From NCBI RefSeq assembly GCF_000307875.1, contig NZ_AJLS01000034.1, positions 17,269 through 81,268 of the forward strand: a stretch of 64,000 nucleotides of DNA, written 5' to 3'. Below the pieces are notes generated by a model. It ran no database searches and had not been told where the DNA came from. It saw nothing but the letters and a program-made list of their open reading frames with translations. Both the position numbers and the translations under genes were made by a program. The DNA is from Neobacillus bataviensis LMG 21833 (GTDB lineage: Bacteria > Bacillota > Bacilli > Bacillales > Cytobacillaceae). Every line of letters begins with the position of its first letter. Position 1 is the stretch's first letter. Below, in pieces: positions 1 through 8,056 of the stretch.

Positions 1-595
1 CAAGGTCAAGAAGATGTGACTCCCCAATATTGGTAATGATAACAGCATCGGGACAGGCAAGTTTTGTTAGGAATTCAATTTCCCCCCGGCCGCTCATTCC
101 CATCTCAAGCACGGCAATGTCGGTGTCTTCATTTAGGCCTAAAACGGTTAGGGGCAGCCCAATGTGGTTATTATAATTCCCCTCTGTCTTTTGTACATTA
201 TACTGGGTTGATAATAGCCCGGCTGTCATATCCTTTGTCGTCGTTTTTCCATTACTTCCCGTAATACCAACGACTTTAACTGGTAACTCTTGGCGATACT
301 TTCGCGCTAATTCCTGTAAGGCGACAAGGCAGTCATCGACAATGATAATCGGCAAATCGGCCGGCGCGTTTGGGACATCCTTTTGCCACAGGGCAGCCGC
401 TGCTCCGTTGCGAATCGATTCCACTACATACTTATGTCCGTCCGCATGCTCGCCTTTAAACGGGATAAATAAATTGCCGGCTTTTATTTTTCGGGAATCA
501 ATCGTTACCCCCGTAATCATTACATCAGCGAACTGATTGATGTCATTTGCAGCAGACACCATTTCTGAAATCTGTTTCAAAGATCGCTTTATCAA
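1..595 (-). CDS. murF: UDP-N-acetylmuramoyl-tripeptide--D-alanyl-D-alanine ligase, N-terminal part (runs off window)
   Basis: MurF adds the D-Ala-D-Ala dipeptide to UDP-MurNAc-tripeptide in the cytoplasm, the last soluble step of peptidoglycan precursor synthesis. About 198 codons are visible before the window edge. The Mur-ligase P-loop GITGSNGKTTT lies near residue 110, after an N-terminal domain containing VTIDSRKIKAGNLFIPFKGE, typical of MurF. The start is TTG at 595, chosen because AAGGAGG stands 8 nt upstream on the minus strand. It follows ddl on the same strand, the usual Bacillus ddl-murF order: Ddl makes the dipeptide that MurF uses. About 220 bp with a repeat element separate the two genes. 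The C-terminus is not in the window. Confidence 0.93.
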   Translation of the reverse strand, partial: MIKRSLKQISEMVSAANDINQFADVMITGVTIDSRKIKAGNLFIPFKGEHADGHKYVVESIRNGAAAALWQKDVPNAPADLPIIIVDDCLVALQELARKYRQELPVKVVGITGSNGKTTTKDMTAGLLSTQYNVQKTEGNYNNHIGLPLTVLGLNEDTDIAVLEMGMSGRGEIEFLTKLACPDAVIITNIGESHLLDL

Positions 596-651
596 ATTGA
601 TACCCTCCTTATCAATTTTTAAACAGAAACGGACACGGCATCATAGCCGTG

Positions 652-810
652 TCTTCTAGAAAAGCGCAAGGCGCCTGCCTATCGGCGTATGGACTGGAGC
701 GCTTCGACTGAGATAAAGGAAACACGGAGAGCGTAGCGATCCGATGTTGACTTATCGTAGGGAGAAGAGCGAAGTACACTAGCCGATGGCGCCTGGAGCT
801 GGACAATTCT
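652..810. repeat. structured dispersed intergenic repeat between ddl and murF
   Basis: A GC-richer block of about 160 bp with no coding sense sits in the ddl-murF spacer. Its ends can pair: GGCGCC (670-675) plus ATCGGC (681-686) near the left end mirror GCCGAT (782-787) plus GGCGCC (788-793) near the right end. Inside are the strings GAGCGCTTCGACTGAGATAA and GTTGACTTATCG. From memory, closely similar blocks occur in many intergenic regions of Bacillaceae genomes; this was not checked here. A separate 8-bp hairpin, GACACGGC/GCCGTGTC, lies beside it at 632-653. Function is unknown: it could be a palindromic repeat, a MITE-like element or a structured mRNA element. Confidence 0.65.
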
Positions 811-819
811 AAATTTCTT

Positions 820-1896
820 TTAAAAAGTGTATTTAATGTTTTGTTTCTCTGCATGTCTTTCTTTCGCAAGATCCACCAGACGCTCGATTAATTGCGGATA
901 CTCTACGCCGGTGTGTTTCCATAGCAGCGGGAACATGCTAACTGGTGTAAAGCCAGGCATTGTATTTACCTCATTAATTAACGCCTTGCCGTCCTTCGTT
1001 AAGAAGAAATCAGCCCGAACAAGGCCGGAACAATCCAATGCTTTAAACGCCCGAATCGCCATTTCCCTCAATTGTTCGTATTCCTTTTCTGTTACATCAG
1101 CCGGAATAATCAGCGCTGTATCGCCATCTTCATATTTCGCTTTGTAATCATAAAAATCCTTTTTCGGAACAATCTCACCGGCTACAGAACATTCTGGCTC
1201 ATCGTTTCCAAGAACCGCGATCTCAATTTCTCGGGCTGTGACACCCTCTTCAACGATCACTTTACGGTCAAATTGGAAAGCTTCCACAAATGCCGCTTCT
1301 AATTCCGCGCGATCCGTACATTTACTGATCCCAACGCTAGAACCAAGGTTTGCCGGCTTCACAAAGCATGGGTACCCAAGTTCAGCCTCTATTTTTGTAT
1401 ATGATTCTTCCTTCGCCTTTGCCCATTCGCTTTTTATAAAAGCAACATAGTTTACTTGTGCCAAACCAGCCTGTGCAAAGACATTCTTCATCATCACTTT
1501 ATCCATTCCGGCGGCCGAAGCAAGAACGCCATTTCCAACGTAAGGCAGGTTTAGTAATTCTAATAGCCCTTGCACGGTTCCATCTTCGCCATTTGGTCCA
1601 TGTAACAATGGAAAGATGACATCAAGGGGTGCTGCTTCCTGCTGTGTATCTTGAAACGATGGTGCTAGTGATAGTGGTGATAAGGAATGGCCTTGTGAAA
1701 ATTCAAGTGCCTTAACCTCTTCTACCGACCCGCTTAACTGTGGCCCTTTAATCCAAGCGCCTTCAACATTTATGTAAATAGGATGAATTTCAAATTTTTC
1801 AAGGTCTAATGCATTGATAACAGATCGTGCTGTCTGTAAAGATACCTGATGCTCGGCGGATTTTCCCCCATATAACAAACCTAGTTTTGTTTTCAT
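820..1896 (-). CDS. ddl: D-alanine--D-alanine ligase
   Basis: Ddl joins two D-alanines using ATP to make the dipeptide used by MurF (cytoplasm, peptidoglycan pathway; target of D-cycloserine). The 358-residue product has the ATP-grasp layout: N-terminal [12 protein letters not shown], then [12 protein letters not shown], the central [18 protein letters not shown] and the C-terminal metal-binding [11 protein letters not shown]. The frame is open nine codons further upstream. ATG at 1896 is preferred because GGAGG lies about 8 nt before it and the family starts this way. It probably heads a ddl-murF operon; a sigma-A-like promoter is suggested at 2001-2028. Nothing is missing or odd. Confidence 0.95.
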   Translation of the reverse strand: MKTKLGLLYGGKSAEHQVSLQTARSVINALDLEKFEIHPIYINVEGAWIKGPQLSGSVEEVKALEFSQGHSLSPLSLAPSFQDTQQEAAPLDVIFPLLHGPNGEDGTVQGLLELLNLPYVGNGVLASAAGMDKVMMKNVFAQAGLAQVNYVAFIKSEWAKAKEESYTKIEAELGYPCFVKPANLGSSVGISKCTDRAELEAAFVEAFQFDRKVIVEEGVTAREIEIAVLGNDEPECSVAGEIVPKKDFYDYKAKYEDGDTALIIPADVTEKEYEQLREMAIRAFKALDCSGLVRADFFLTKDGKALINEVNTMPGFTPVSMFPLLWKHTGVEYPQLIERLVDLAKERHAEKQNIKYTF

Positions 1897-2000
1897 AACA
1901 AAAACCTCCATATTCTCTGTCACGGTTTATTTTATCATTTTATTAAATAAGAAAGGAAATGAAGCGGATGAGTTTTTTCAAATGTTTTTTTCTCTTCATT

Positions 2001-2028
2001 ATTTTATGATACATAAGGCTTGCTTCAA
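2001..2028 (-). promoter_or_regulatory. candidate sigma-A promoter for ddl
   Basis: On the minus strand TTGAAG (2028-2023) is followed after 16 bp by TAAAAT (2006-2001), about 105 nt before the ddl start. The match is moderate and no start site is known. In B. subtilis ddl is also under SigM, but no convincing ECF-type pair (TGAAAC-N16-CGT) was seen here. Confidence 0.35.
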
Positions 2029-2043
2029 AACAATACCACAAAG

Positions 2044-2068
2044 AAAATCTCCCCAGAACGGAGAGATT
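2044..2068 (-). terminator. terminator of the unknown gene upstream of ddl
   Basis: Read on the minus strand, a 7-bp stem AAATCTC/GAGATTT with an 11-nt loop is followed by TTCTTTG, starting exactly at the stop codon of the gene at 2068-2844. It separates that gene from ddl. Confidence 0.5.
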
Positions 2069-2844
2069 TAGATCACATTCAGTTTCCATTCTTTTGTTTT
2101 TTTATCAAAGATGATTTTCGCGTGGTAAGGTTTATTGGAGATTTGTTCATATTCCTCCACCATATCATCCATATTCGCATAATCGCCAATTACCCAGATA
2201 GGAATCTCAATTCGCCCCCGCTGATGGTCTGCATCTCGTAATGAGATACAAATCCCTTCCTTAATGAAAGGAGTTAGTGAAAGCAGAATTTCTTTGTTCA
2301 CCTGCGGATATTCACGTTTCTTCCGAATCCCTAAAATTGTTTTTTCCAGCTTCATATCCCCTAGTTTGCCGGCAAGCACTTCACTAAGTAAATGAAAAAA
2401 ATCTTTAAAGCTGCGATAATAGGTTTTATTATACCAGCCATCATCATGGGCCAAATAAACAAAACGGTTGCCTAGTTTATTATAAAATGGCAATTTTAAA
2501 TGCTGCTTTTGATGACCTAAGTATAATAATTCAGCTAATTCCTGACCTGTAAGTTCATTGAGGACATCATCTTCAATAAAATCAATCCAGCAGAAGTTTC
2601 CGTAACTATAGACATCTTCTGCAGCTAACTTGTTAATTCGCTCTTCTGGACAATAGTCAAGCAGTGTGTGCATATTAAAGTCAGCATCATCAAAACCGTG
2701 CTTTAGTAAAAGTAGATGATTTAATGAACCAGAAAAAGCAGCAGTAAATTCAGCGAATTCGATACCATAGGATAGCACATACTGGTCTGTTTGATTTAAA
2801 TGAATATAGATAAGATCCCGTATGTCTTGATGATGCTTTTTCAA
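2068..2844 (-). CDS. conserved-looking protein of unknown function
   Basis: This is a soluble protein of about 258 residues that I cannot assign to a family. It is rich in aromatic and acidic residues, has no predicted membrane segment or signal peptide, and includes NFCWIDFIEDDVLNELTGQELAELLYLGHQ and a C-terminal stretch of alternating charges ending in KKTKEWKLNVI. Two TTG codons lie at the start. TTG at 2844 is preferred because GGAGG is 8 nt upstream of it and only 1-2 nt from the other (2850). It is monocistronic: mgtE diverges on one side and a terminator separates it from ddl on the other. Normal codon use and a good Shine-Dalgarno sequence argue that it is real. Confidence 0.75.
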   Translation of the reverse strand: MKKHHQDIRDLIYIHLNQTDQYVLSYGIEFAEFTAAFSGSLNHLLLLKHGFDDADFNMHTLLDYCPEERINKLAAEDVYSYGNFCWIDFIEDDVLNELTGQELAELLYLGHQKQHLKLPFYNKLGNRFVYLAHDDGWYNKTYYRSFKDFFHLLSEVLAGKLGDMKLEKTILGIRKKREYPQVNKEILLSLTPFIKEGICISLRDADHQRGRIEIPIWVIGDYANMDDMVEEYEQISNKPYHAKIIFDKKTKEWKLNVI

Positions 2845-3081
2845 AGTCAAACTCCTCCGTTCAACAACATATACATAAGTTTCATGGCGATTTCCATGAA
2901 ATTTCCAAATACCTTTGTAAATACTTCCTTATTTTATCAAATAATAGGTCAAATATCATATTTCATTTCGTTTACAAAAAATGATCTTGTGTTACACATA
3001 CTATAACTAAATCCTTTGACTATATTTGTCTTTCTATTCTTTTAGTAATCAACCCTGCATTGAAAGGAGTGTATAAAAGAT

Positions 3082-4440
3082 ATGATCAAAGATATGACTC
3101 CAAATGAAATAACTTTATATATCATTAAAACTTTGAAGGATAACAAAAAGACGGAGTTTGAAACGATTCTAGAGGAACTTCAGCCCTATGATGTTGCAAA
3201 AATATATCAAGAATTACCTGAAAAGCATAAAGGACGATTCTTATTATTTTTAAAATTTGACGTCCTCGCCGATTTAATGGAAGAGCTTCAAAAGTCAGAA
3301 CAGCTCGATTTATTAAACATTCTTGGAATCGAAAAGTCTAGTAAGGTACTGGATTTAATGGATAATGACGATCTAGCCTTGCTATTAAACGAGTTGTCGC
3401 CAGAGAAGAAGGATTCTCTCCTTTCAGGAATGAAACAAGAGGAGTCCAACGCGGTTAAAGACATTATGAATTATCCACCGGAAACAGCCGGAAGAATGAT
3501 GACAAACCGCTTTGTTTGGATTCGTGATTATTTTTCTGTCAGAGAAGCCGTCGATAAATTTAAAGTATTCGCTGAGTTTGCTGAATCGATTAACTATTTG
3601 TATGTGATTGATGAGGCCAGGCATCTTGTTGGGGTTGTCTCCTACCGAGATTTACTGTTAGCCGAACCGGATGAGAAAATCCGAACGATCATGTACGAAC
3701 GGGTCATTTCCGTTTCCGTAACCACTGACCAAGAGGTTGTGGCGCGAACAGCTGAACGCTACGATTTCTTAGCCATCCCTGTTGTGGATCAGGACAATAT
3801 CCTTGTCGGGATAGTAACCGTTGATGACATTATCGATGTTGTCATTAAGGAAGCCAATGAAGATATTGAAAAGTTATCCGCATCGGGGAAATCGATTGAC
3901 TTTGAGACAAAAACCTTGGTTGCTGCGGCAAGGCGGCTTCCCTGGCTGATCTTACTCTTATTTATTGGGGTGATATCCGGAAGAATCATCAGCAGCTTTG
4001 AGGATACCCTCCAACAGGTGGTGGCTTTAGCCTTTTTTATGCCGATGATCGCCGGGATGACGGGAAACACCGGGACGCAGTCGCTTGCTGTTGTTGTCAG
4101 GGGGCTGATCTCCCATGATATTAATAAACGTGTGATTACACGCTTAATCACAAGGGAACTTGGCGTTGGTATTACCATCGGTATCACTTGCGCAGTCATT
4201 ATTGCCATTATCGCTTATATCTGGCAGGGAAATTTGATTTTGGGCGCCGTTGTTGGCTGCTCCCTATTTTTCACTCTCATTATCGGTACACTAGCGGGAA
4301 CCATTATTCCCCTGATCCTATACCGGCTAAAGATTGACCCGGCAGTTGCATCCGGGCCGTTAATTACCACGTTAAATGATATTTTTTCGTTACTCACCTA
4401 CTTCGGAATCGCAACCATGTTTTTAAAACATTTAATGTAG
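3082..4440 (+). CDS. mgtE: magnesium transporter MgtE
   Basis: MgtE is a dimeric Mg2+-selective channel of the plasma membrane, closed by cytoplasmic Mg2+. The 452 residues match family length. There is an N-terminal superhelical domain (about 1-125), a pair of CBS domains (about 130-255; SINYLYVIDEARHLVGVVSYRDLL and DFLAIPVVDQDNILVGIVTVDDII), a plug helix, and five membrane helices from about 280. The conserved pore segment PMIAGMTGNTGTQSLAVVVRG is intact. ATG at 3082 has AGGAGT about 11 nt upstream. Unlike mgtE of B. subtilis, no M-box Mg2+ riboswitch could be recognised in the roughly 230-nt leader. Confidence 0.95.
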   Translation: MIKDMTPNEITLYIIKTLKDNKKTEFETILEELQPYDVAKIYQELPEKHKGRFLLFLKFDVLADLMEELQKSEQLDLLNILGIEKSSKVLDLMDNDDLALLLNELSPEKKDSLLSGMKQEESNAVKDIMNYPPETAGRMMTNRFVWIRDYFSVREAVDKFKVFAEFAESINYLYVIDEARHLVGVVSYRDLLLAEPDEKIRTIMYERVISVSVTTDQEVVARTAERYDFLAIPVVDQDNILVGIVTVDDIIDVVIKEANEDIEKLSASGKSIDFETKTLVAAARRLPWLILLLFIGVISGRIISSFEDTLQQVVALAFFMPMIAGMTGNTGTQSLAVVVRGLISHDINKRVITRLITRELGVGITIGITCAVIIAIIAYIWQGNLILGAVVGCSLFFTLIIGTLAGTIIPLILYRLKIDPAVASGPLITTLNDIFSLLTYFGIATMFLKHLM

Positions 4441-4461
4441 GTATTTCTTGAAAAAATAAAA

Positions 4462-4487
4462 TGAAACCTTTCTCCCGCGGAATCGTT
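4462..4487 (+). promoter_or_regulatory. predicted ECF (SigM/SigW-type) promoter of rodA
   Basis: TGAAAC at 4462-4467 and CGTT at 4484-4487 are separated by exactly 16 bp, the B. subtilis ECF sigma layout (TGAAAC-N16-CGT). The site is about 100 nt upstream of the SEDS gene. rodA and other wall genes belong to the SigM regulon in B. subtilis, which supports the reading. Confidence 0.55.
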
Positions 4488-4585
4488 ATAATAAATAGTG
4501 ATGTAATATATTCCCTAAATAGGTATTGTAAGTAAGCCTTCACGACAAAAAAAATAGATTACTATTGGAAAAATGGGTGTGGCCG

Positions 4586-5773
4586 ATGGATCAATACAAG
4601 AAAAAGGCTGATCGTTTTGATTGGACGTTAACTTTATTATTATTTCTTTTTTTCTTAGTCAGCTGTGCGGCTATTTATAGCGCACAAGCTTCAGGGCAAT
4701 ATGGAGCAAAAAATTTCTTACTCATGCAAGTTTTCTGGTATGTGATTGGAGCCGCCATTATCTCTGTTTCCATCTTTATCGACGGCTATCAATATAAGCG
4801 GCTTTCCTGGTATTTATATGGCTTCGGTTTGATTTTGCTTCTTGCCGTTTACCTGGCACCAGAGTCCATTGCCCCGATAAGAAACGGAGCGAAAAGCTGG
4901 TTTGTCATTAGAGGAATCGGACAAATTCAGCCTTCAGAGTTCGTGAAAACCTTTTTAATTTTGGCGTTAAGCCGTGTCATAACAAGCCATCATGAAAACC
5001 ATCTGGAAAAAACGCTGAAAACTGATTTTCTTTTACTAGTAAAATTAGGGGTTACTACAGCAGTGCCTCTAGGACTGATTATGTTGCAGCCGGATCTTGG
5101 TACAGGGCTCGTCATTTTATCTATTTTAACAGGGCTTATCTTAATCTCCGGTATTTCATGGAAAATCATCATCCCGATTTACAGTGCAGGTGCATCGCTT
5201 GGAGCACTTATTTTCTATCTGGTTTTAATAAAGCCTGATTTTCTTGAAAAATACTTGCATGTACAAACCTACCAATTTAACCGAATTTACGCCTGGCTGG
5301 ATCCTTATAGTCATGCCACAAGCTCCAGCTATCACTTATTAAAATCGTTAAGTGCAGTTGGCTCGGGTCTTATTACCGGAAAGGGCTTTACCAATCGCGA
5401 GGTTTATATCCCCGAAGCCCATACTGACTTCATCTTTAGCGTGATTGGGGAGGAGTATGGCTTCGTTGGCGGCAGTATCGTCGTTGGTCTCTTTTTTCTG
5501 CTTATTTATCATTTAATCAAGACCGCTTTGGACACCCGTGACCTGTTTAATACATATGTCTGTACAGGCATTATCAGCGTGATCACTTTTCATGTTTTCC
5601 AAAATATCGGGATGACGATTCAAGTGCTTCCGATAACAGGTATTCCGCTGCCATTTATCAGTTATGGCGGCAGCTCTCTCATGGGGAATATGTTCGCGAT
5701 GGGGCTTGTCTACAGCATCCGCTACCACCATAAAACATACATGTTTTCAACGGATAACTCGTTACAGGCATAG
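4586..5773 (+). CDS. rodA: SEDS-family peptidoglycan glycosyltransferase, RodA-like
   Basis: SEDS proteins polymerise lipid II into glycan strands, working with a class B penicillin-binding protein. RodA does this in the elongation machinery. The 395-residue protein has about ten membrane helices and the family blocks IQPSEFVKTFLILALSR, MLQPDLGTGLVI (with the essential Asp), a large extracellular loop with PEAHTDFIFSVIGEEYGFVGG, and C-terminal LPITGIPLPFISYGGSSL. ATG at 4586 is chosen; an in-frame TTG at 4565 gives seven more residues and has no clear Shine-Dalgarno sequence either. Its place near ddl-murF and the ECF-like promoter favour RodA over FtsW or SpoVE, which sequence alone cannot fully separate. 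Confidence 0.85.
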   Translation: MDQYKKKADRFDWTLTLLLFLFFLVSCAAIYSAQASGQYGAKNFLLMQVFWYVIGAAIISVSIFIDGYQYKRLSWYLYGFGLILLLAVYLAPESIAPIRNGAKSWFVIRGIGQIQPSEFVKTFLILALSRVITSHHENHLEKTLKTDFLLLVKLGVTTAVPLGLIMLQPDLGTGLVILSILTGLILISGISWKIIIPIYSAGASLGALIFYLVLIKPDFLEKYLHVQTYQFNRIYAWLDPYSHATSSSYHLLKSLSAVGSGLITGKGFTNREVYIPEAHTDFIFSVIGEEYGFVGGSIVVGLFFLLIYHLIKTALDTRDLFNTYVCTGIISVITFHVFQNIGMTIQVLPITGIPLPFISYGGSSLMGNMFAMGLVYSIRYHHKTYMFSTDNSLQA

Positions 5774-5875
5774 TGTGTAAAAGGTATAAATAAAGGAAAA
5801 TTACCATATTAATTTCTTTCTAAGACAAACTGAGATACACTATATTAATTACTATTACATAAGTGAAGGTGAATT

Positions 5876-6469
5876 ATGGCACAGTTTATTAACTCCATTT
5901 TAGAATTTTTATCACAGTTAGGATACTTCGGTATCGCACTGGGATTAATGATAGAGATTATCCCCAGCGAGATTGTTTTAGGCTATGGCGGTTACATGAT
6001 TTCACAAGGCCATCTTAATTTTGCCGGAGCCGTTATTGCAGGTACGATCGGCGGTACGATTGCCCAATTATTTTTATATTGGGCCGGGTATTATGGCGGC
6101 CGTCCCTTTTTGGAGAAATACGGAAAGTATGTCCTGATTAAAAAAAGTCATATCGATGTTGCCGAACATTGGTTTGAAAAATATGGAGCCGGTGTGATCT
6201 TCTCTGCAAGATTCATCCCCGTTGTTAGACATGCCATTTCCATTCCCGCCGGGATTGCCAAAATGTCAGCAACCAAATTTACCCTTTACACCGTTGCGGC
6301 CGTTTTGCCATGGTCGATTCTTTTCCTTTACTTAGGAAAGGTGTTGGGCAAGAACTGGTCACACGTAAAGGAATTTGCCCAGCCATATGTACTGCCAATC
6401 ATAATTGCTGCAGTCGTTTTAGGGGTCATCTACTATTTAATCAAAAAGACAAAGAAAACCACCGATTAA
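5876..6469 (+). CDS. DedA-family membrane protein (undecaprenyl-phosphate flippase type)
   Basis: DedA proteins are membrane transporters. Some, including B. subtilis UptA, recycle undecaprenyl phosphate, the lipid carrier for wall synthesis. The 197-residue protein has the family's marks: the N-terminal acidic motif in GLMIEIIPSEIVLGYGGY, the GGTIAQLFLYWAGYYGGRPF segment, and the Arg-bearing block SARFIPVVRHAISIPAGIAKM, followed by two C-terminal helices and a Lys-rich tail. The Shine-Dalgarno is GTGAAGGTG before ATG 5876. It follows the SEDS gene with a gap of about 100 bp, consistent with envelope work. The exact substrate is inferred from the family. Confidence 0.88.
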   Translation: MAQFINSILEFLSQLGYFGIALGLMIEIIPSEIVLGYGGYMISQGHLNFAGAVIAGTIGGTIAQLFLYWAGYYGGRPFLEKYGKYVLIKKSHIDVAEHWFEKYGAGVIFSARFIPVVRHAISIPAGIAKMSATKFTLYTVAAVLPWSILFLYLGKVLGKNWSHVKEFAQPYVLPIIIAAVVLGVIYYLIKKTKKTTD

Positions 6470-6477
6470 GTTGATTT

Positions 6478-6502
6478 AACGGGTTCACTTTAGAGGTGCA
6501 AA
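6478..6502 (+). repeat. 25-bp dispersed element, copy 1
   Basis: AACGGGTTCACTT is followed by a variable dinucleotide and GAGGTGCAAA. The copy starts 8 nt after the stop of the DedA gene, on the same strand. Related copies are at 7106-7130 (minus), 48239-48263 (plus) and 51933-51957 (minus). Each is followed by A-rich sequence containing TCACAA-like strings. Confidence 0.7.
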
Positions 6503-6520
6503 CAATCAAATCACAAAGGA

Positions 6521-6565
6521 AAACACATTGTATTTCGCTTATGAAAATACGATGTGTTTTTTTGT
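6521..6565 (+). terminator. intrinsic terminator of the DedA gene
   Basis: AACACAT/ATGTGTT forms the outer stem and GTATTT/AAATAC the inner stem, separated by single mismatches, with a short loop and then a run of seven T. It follows the 25-bp element, so that element would be within the 3' end of the DedA mRNA. Confidence 0.8.
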
Positions 6566-6752
6566 TATCATATCAAGGTTTTAAGGTGTTCTATTGTCTT
6601 TTTATTATATGAATTCGCAAGGTATATTCCAATGACGGAAATAATTATTGGAGGCTATGTGAATTTGCTGTGTTTTATAATGTGAATTGTAATGAGGCTT
6701 ATCCTGTTGGCTACCTGAATCTTACAATACAATCTCAGTCGTCAATTAGGGC

Positions 6753-7006
6753 TATTGAGGACAAAAATCAGCTGGATAGCAAGAAGAATGTCCTCAATAA
6801 GGGCTATTGGGGACAAAACTCGCCTGGATAGCAGGAAAAATGTCCTCAATAAGGGTTATTGAGGACAAAACTCGCCTGGATAGCGGGAAAAATGTTCTCA
6901 ATAGGGGCTGTTGAGGACAAAAATCAGCTGGATAGCAAGAAAACTGTCCTCAATAAGGGTTATTGAAGACAAAACTAGCAGGAAAGTAGGAAAAATGTCC
7001 TCAATA
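6753..7006. repeat. hairpin array A, 52-bp period, between convergent DedA and SMR genes
   Basis: Four full stem-loops (TGTCCTCAATA - 5 nt - TATTGAGGACA with small variants) and half-units at each end. Left arms start at 6789, 6841, 6893, 6945 and 6996; right arms at 6753, 6805, 6857, 6909 and 6961. Steps are 52 bp except the last, 51. Spacers between hairpins are repeated too (AGCTGGATAGC-like), so this is not a CRISPR array. The gene-free stretch 6566-7105 holds nothing else that I can recognise. Confidence 0.85.
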
Positions 7007-7105
7007 AGGAGATCTTTCAGGAAAAAAACTTATTTGGATTATACCGTGAATTTAGTGGTAAAAAAACTTGCGAATTTAATTGTGATTTGAGTTATGTTTT
7101 AATGT

Positions 7106-7130
7106 TTTGCACCCCACAAGTGAACCCGTT
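7106..7130 (-). repeat. 25-bp dispersed element, copy 2
   Basis: On the minus strand this reads AACGGGTTCACTTGTGGGGTGCAAA, given here in two parts: AACGGGTTCACTT and GTGGGGTGCAAA. It lies 27 nt after the stop of the SMR gene at 7158 and on the same strand. With copy 1 it forms an inverted pair around array A. Further along the minus strand a TTCACGGTATAA string follows, resembling sequence near copies 3 and 4. Confidence 0.7.
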
Positions 7131-7157
7131 CTAAGTTGATTTCGGTGGTTTTCAATT

Positions 7158-7472
7158 TTATGAGACAATCTTTAACCCAATAGCTGCCCCTAATACCATC
7201 AGAATAAAAATAATTCGTTTCCAATCCTTTGACTCGCCATATAGAAGCATTCCTAATAACGCTCCCCCTGACGCACCGATTCCTGTCCAAATAGCATATG
7301 CTGTTCCCATAGGTAGAGATTTCATCGCATAAGCAAGAAATAAAAAACTGCTGCCAAAGCCTATCAATAAAAATACAAATGATTGCCAATTCCGATCCTT
7401 ATGCAGTTTGTTAATCATCGCTACTCCAACCATCTCGCATAACCCTGCTAAAACTAACGAAAACCACGCCAT
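7158..7472 (-). CDS. ykkD: SMR-family guanidinium exporter subunit, YkkD-like
   Basis: Small multidrug resistance proteins are four-helix membrane antiporters. This 104-residue member has the conserved Glu in helix 1 (AGLCEMVGVAMI), SLPMGTAYAIWTGIGASGGALLG and a GLKIV end. It pairs with the next SMR gene: its start codon overlaps that gene's stop region at 7472. Paired SMR genes of this type form heterodimers in B. subtilis (YkkCD). The guanidine-I riboswitch upstream of the pair points to guanidinium export. The gene is the last of the two-gene operon and is followed by the 25-bp repeat element. Confidence 0.88.
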   Translation of the reverse strand: MAWFSLVLAGLCEMVGVAMINKLHKDRNWQSFVFLLIGFGSSFLFLAYAMKSLPMGTAYAIWTGIGASGGALLGMLLYGESKDWKRIIFILMVLGAAIGLKIVS

Positions 7473-7813
7473 TAGGAATCAGCTCCTTCCGTTACATTGT
7501 CATTTGTAACCATTTTCAAACCAATTACACCTATTAATAAAACAACTATAAAGATGATCTTTTTCATTTCCAGCGGTTCTCCAAAAAATAGGATATCAGA
7601 AATGACAGTTCCAGCCGTGCCTAATCCTACAAAAACTGCATAAACTGTCCCCACAGGAAGCTTCCTACCCGCCATAATAAGTGCATAAAAACTAATGATG
7701 ATCGAAACAACAGTTCCCGACCAAGTCCAGAAATCATCAGCATGCTTCAAACCAATCACCCAAAACACTTCAAAAAATGCTGCAAAAAAGACTTTCATCC
7801 AATTCAAATTCAT
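7472..7813 (-). CDS. ykkC: SMR-family guanidinium exporter subunit, YkkC-like
   Basis: First gene of the SMR pair: 113 residues, four membrane helices, the essential Glu in [16 protein letters not shown], and the motif [20 protein letters not shown]. The C-terminal tail [10 protein letters not shown] is hydrophilic. The Shine-Dalgarno is a G-run (GGGGGGATTGGG) before ATG 7813. It lies about 40 nt behind the riboswitch terminator, so expression should rise when guanidine binds the leader. Assignment to guanidine rather than broad drug export is inferred from the riboswitch. Confidence 0.88.
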   Translation of the reverse strand: MNLNWMKVFFAAFFEVFWVIGLKHADDFWTWSGTVVSIIISFYALIMAGRKLPVGTVYAVFVGLGTAGTVISDILFFGEPLEMKKIIFIVVLLIGVIGLKMVTNDNVTEGADS

Positions 7814-7856
7814 CCCAATCCCCCCTGAAAAAAATATAAATATAAGATACGAAAGC

Positions 7857-7902
7857 CAAAAAAGCCTGGAAGAGTACTGTTAAACAGTATCTCCCAGGCT
7901 TT
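7857..7902 (-). terminator. riboswitch expression-platform terminator
   Basis: On the minus strand AAGCCTGGGAGA pairs with TCTTCCAGGCTT around a loop with its own ACTGTT/AACAGT pairing, then a T-run. The 5' arm overlaps the conserved 3' end of the aptamer (GCCTGGGAGA), so ligand binding should block the terminator. Confidence 0.85.
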
Positions 7903-7984
7903 TATCCTTCCGTGTCCACACCGTACAGTGTGTGTTTTCTCTCGGACCAGACTGGCAATAAGCCACGGAACCCTAGAAAACCAG
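7885..7984 (-). ncRNA. guanidine-I (ykkC) riboswitch
   Basis: The minus strand carries the conserved blocks of the ykkC aptamer in order: TCTAGGGTTCCG, then GTCTGGTCCGAGAGAAAAC, a variable hairpin ACACAC/GTGTGG, then ACACGGAAGGATAAAAGCC and GGGAGA. It precedes an SMR gene pair, a classic target. It is an ON switch, judging by the overlapping terminator. Confidence 0.93.
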
Positions 7985-8056
7985 CTAATATTTTTATTAT
8001 ATTATGATTTTATCACAAAAGATTTTAATAAGGAACTTCTACTATTTACCTTTAAA

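Noticed and set aside
827..1147. Plus-strand frames opposite ddl, argS, the E1/E2 genes and other large genes
   Set aside because: They mirror codon patterns of the real genes, lack ribosome binding sites and show no family motif.
3007..3080. Sigma-A promoter for mgtE using TTGACT near 3017
   Set aside because: No acceptable -10 at 16-18 bp; not supported.
2851..3081. M-box magnesium riboswitch before mgtE
   Set aside because: No conserved M-box blocks could be found in the AT-rich leader, although the gene is a common target.
7099..7389. 96-residue minus-strand frame overlapping ykkD
   Set aside because: Lies in another frame of a clear SMR gene, has no good ribosome binding site and a Cys/aromatic-rich composition typical of shadows.
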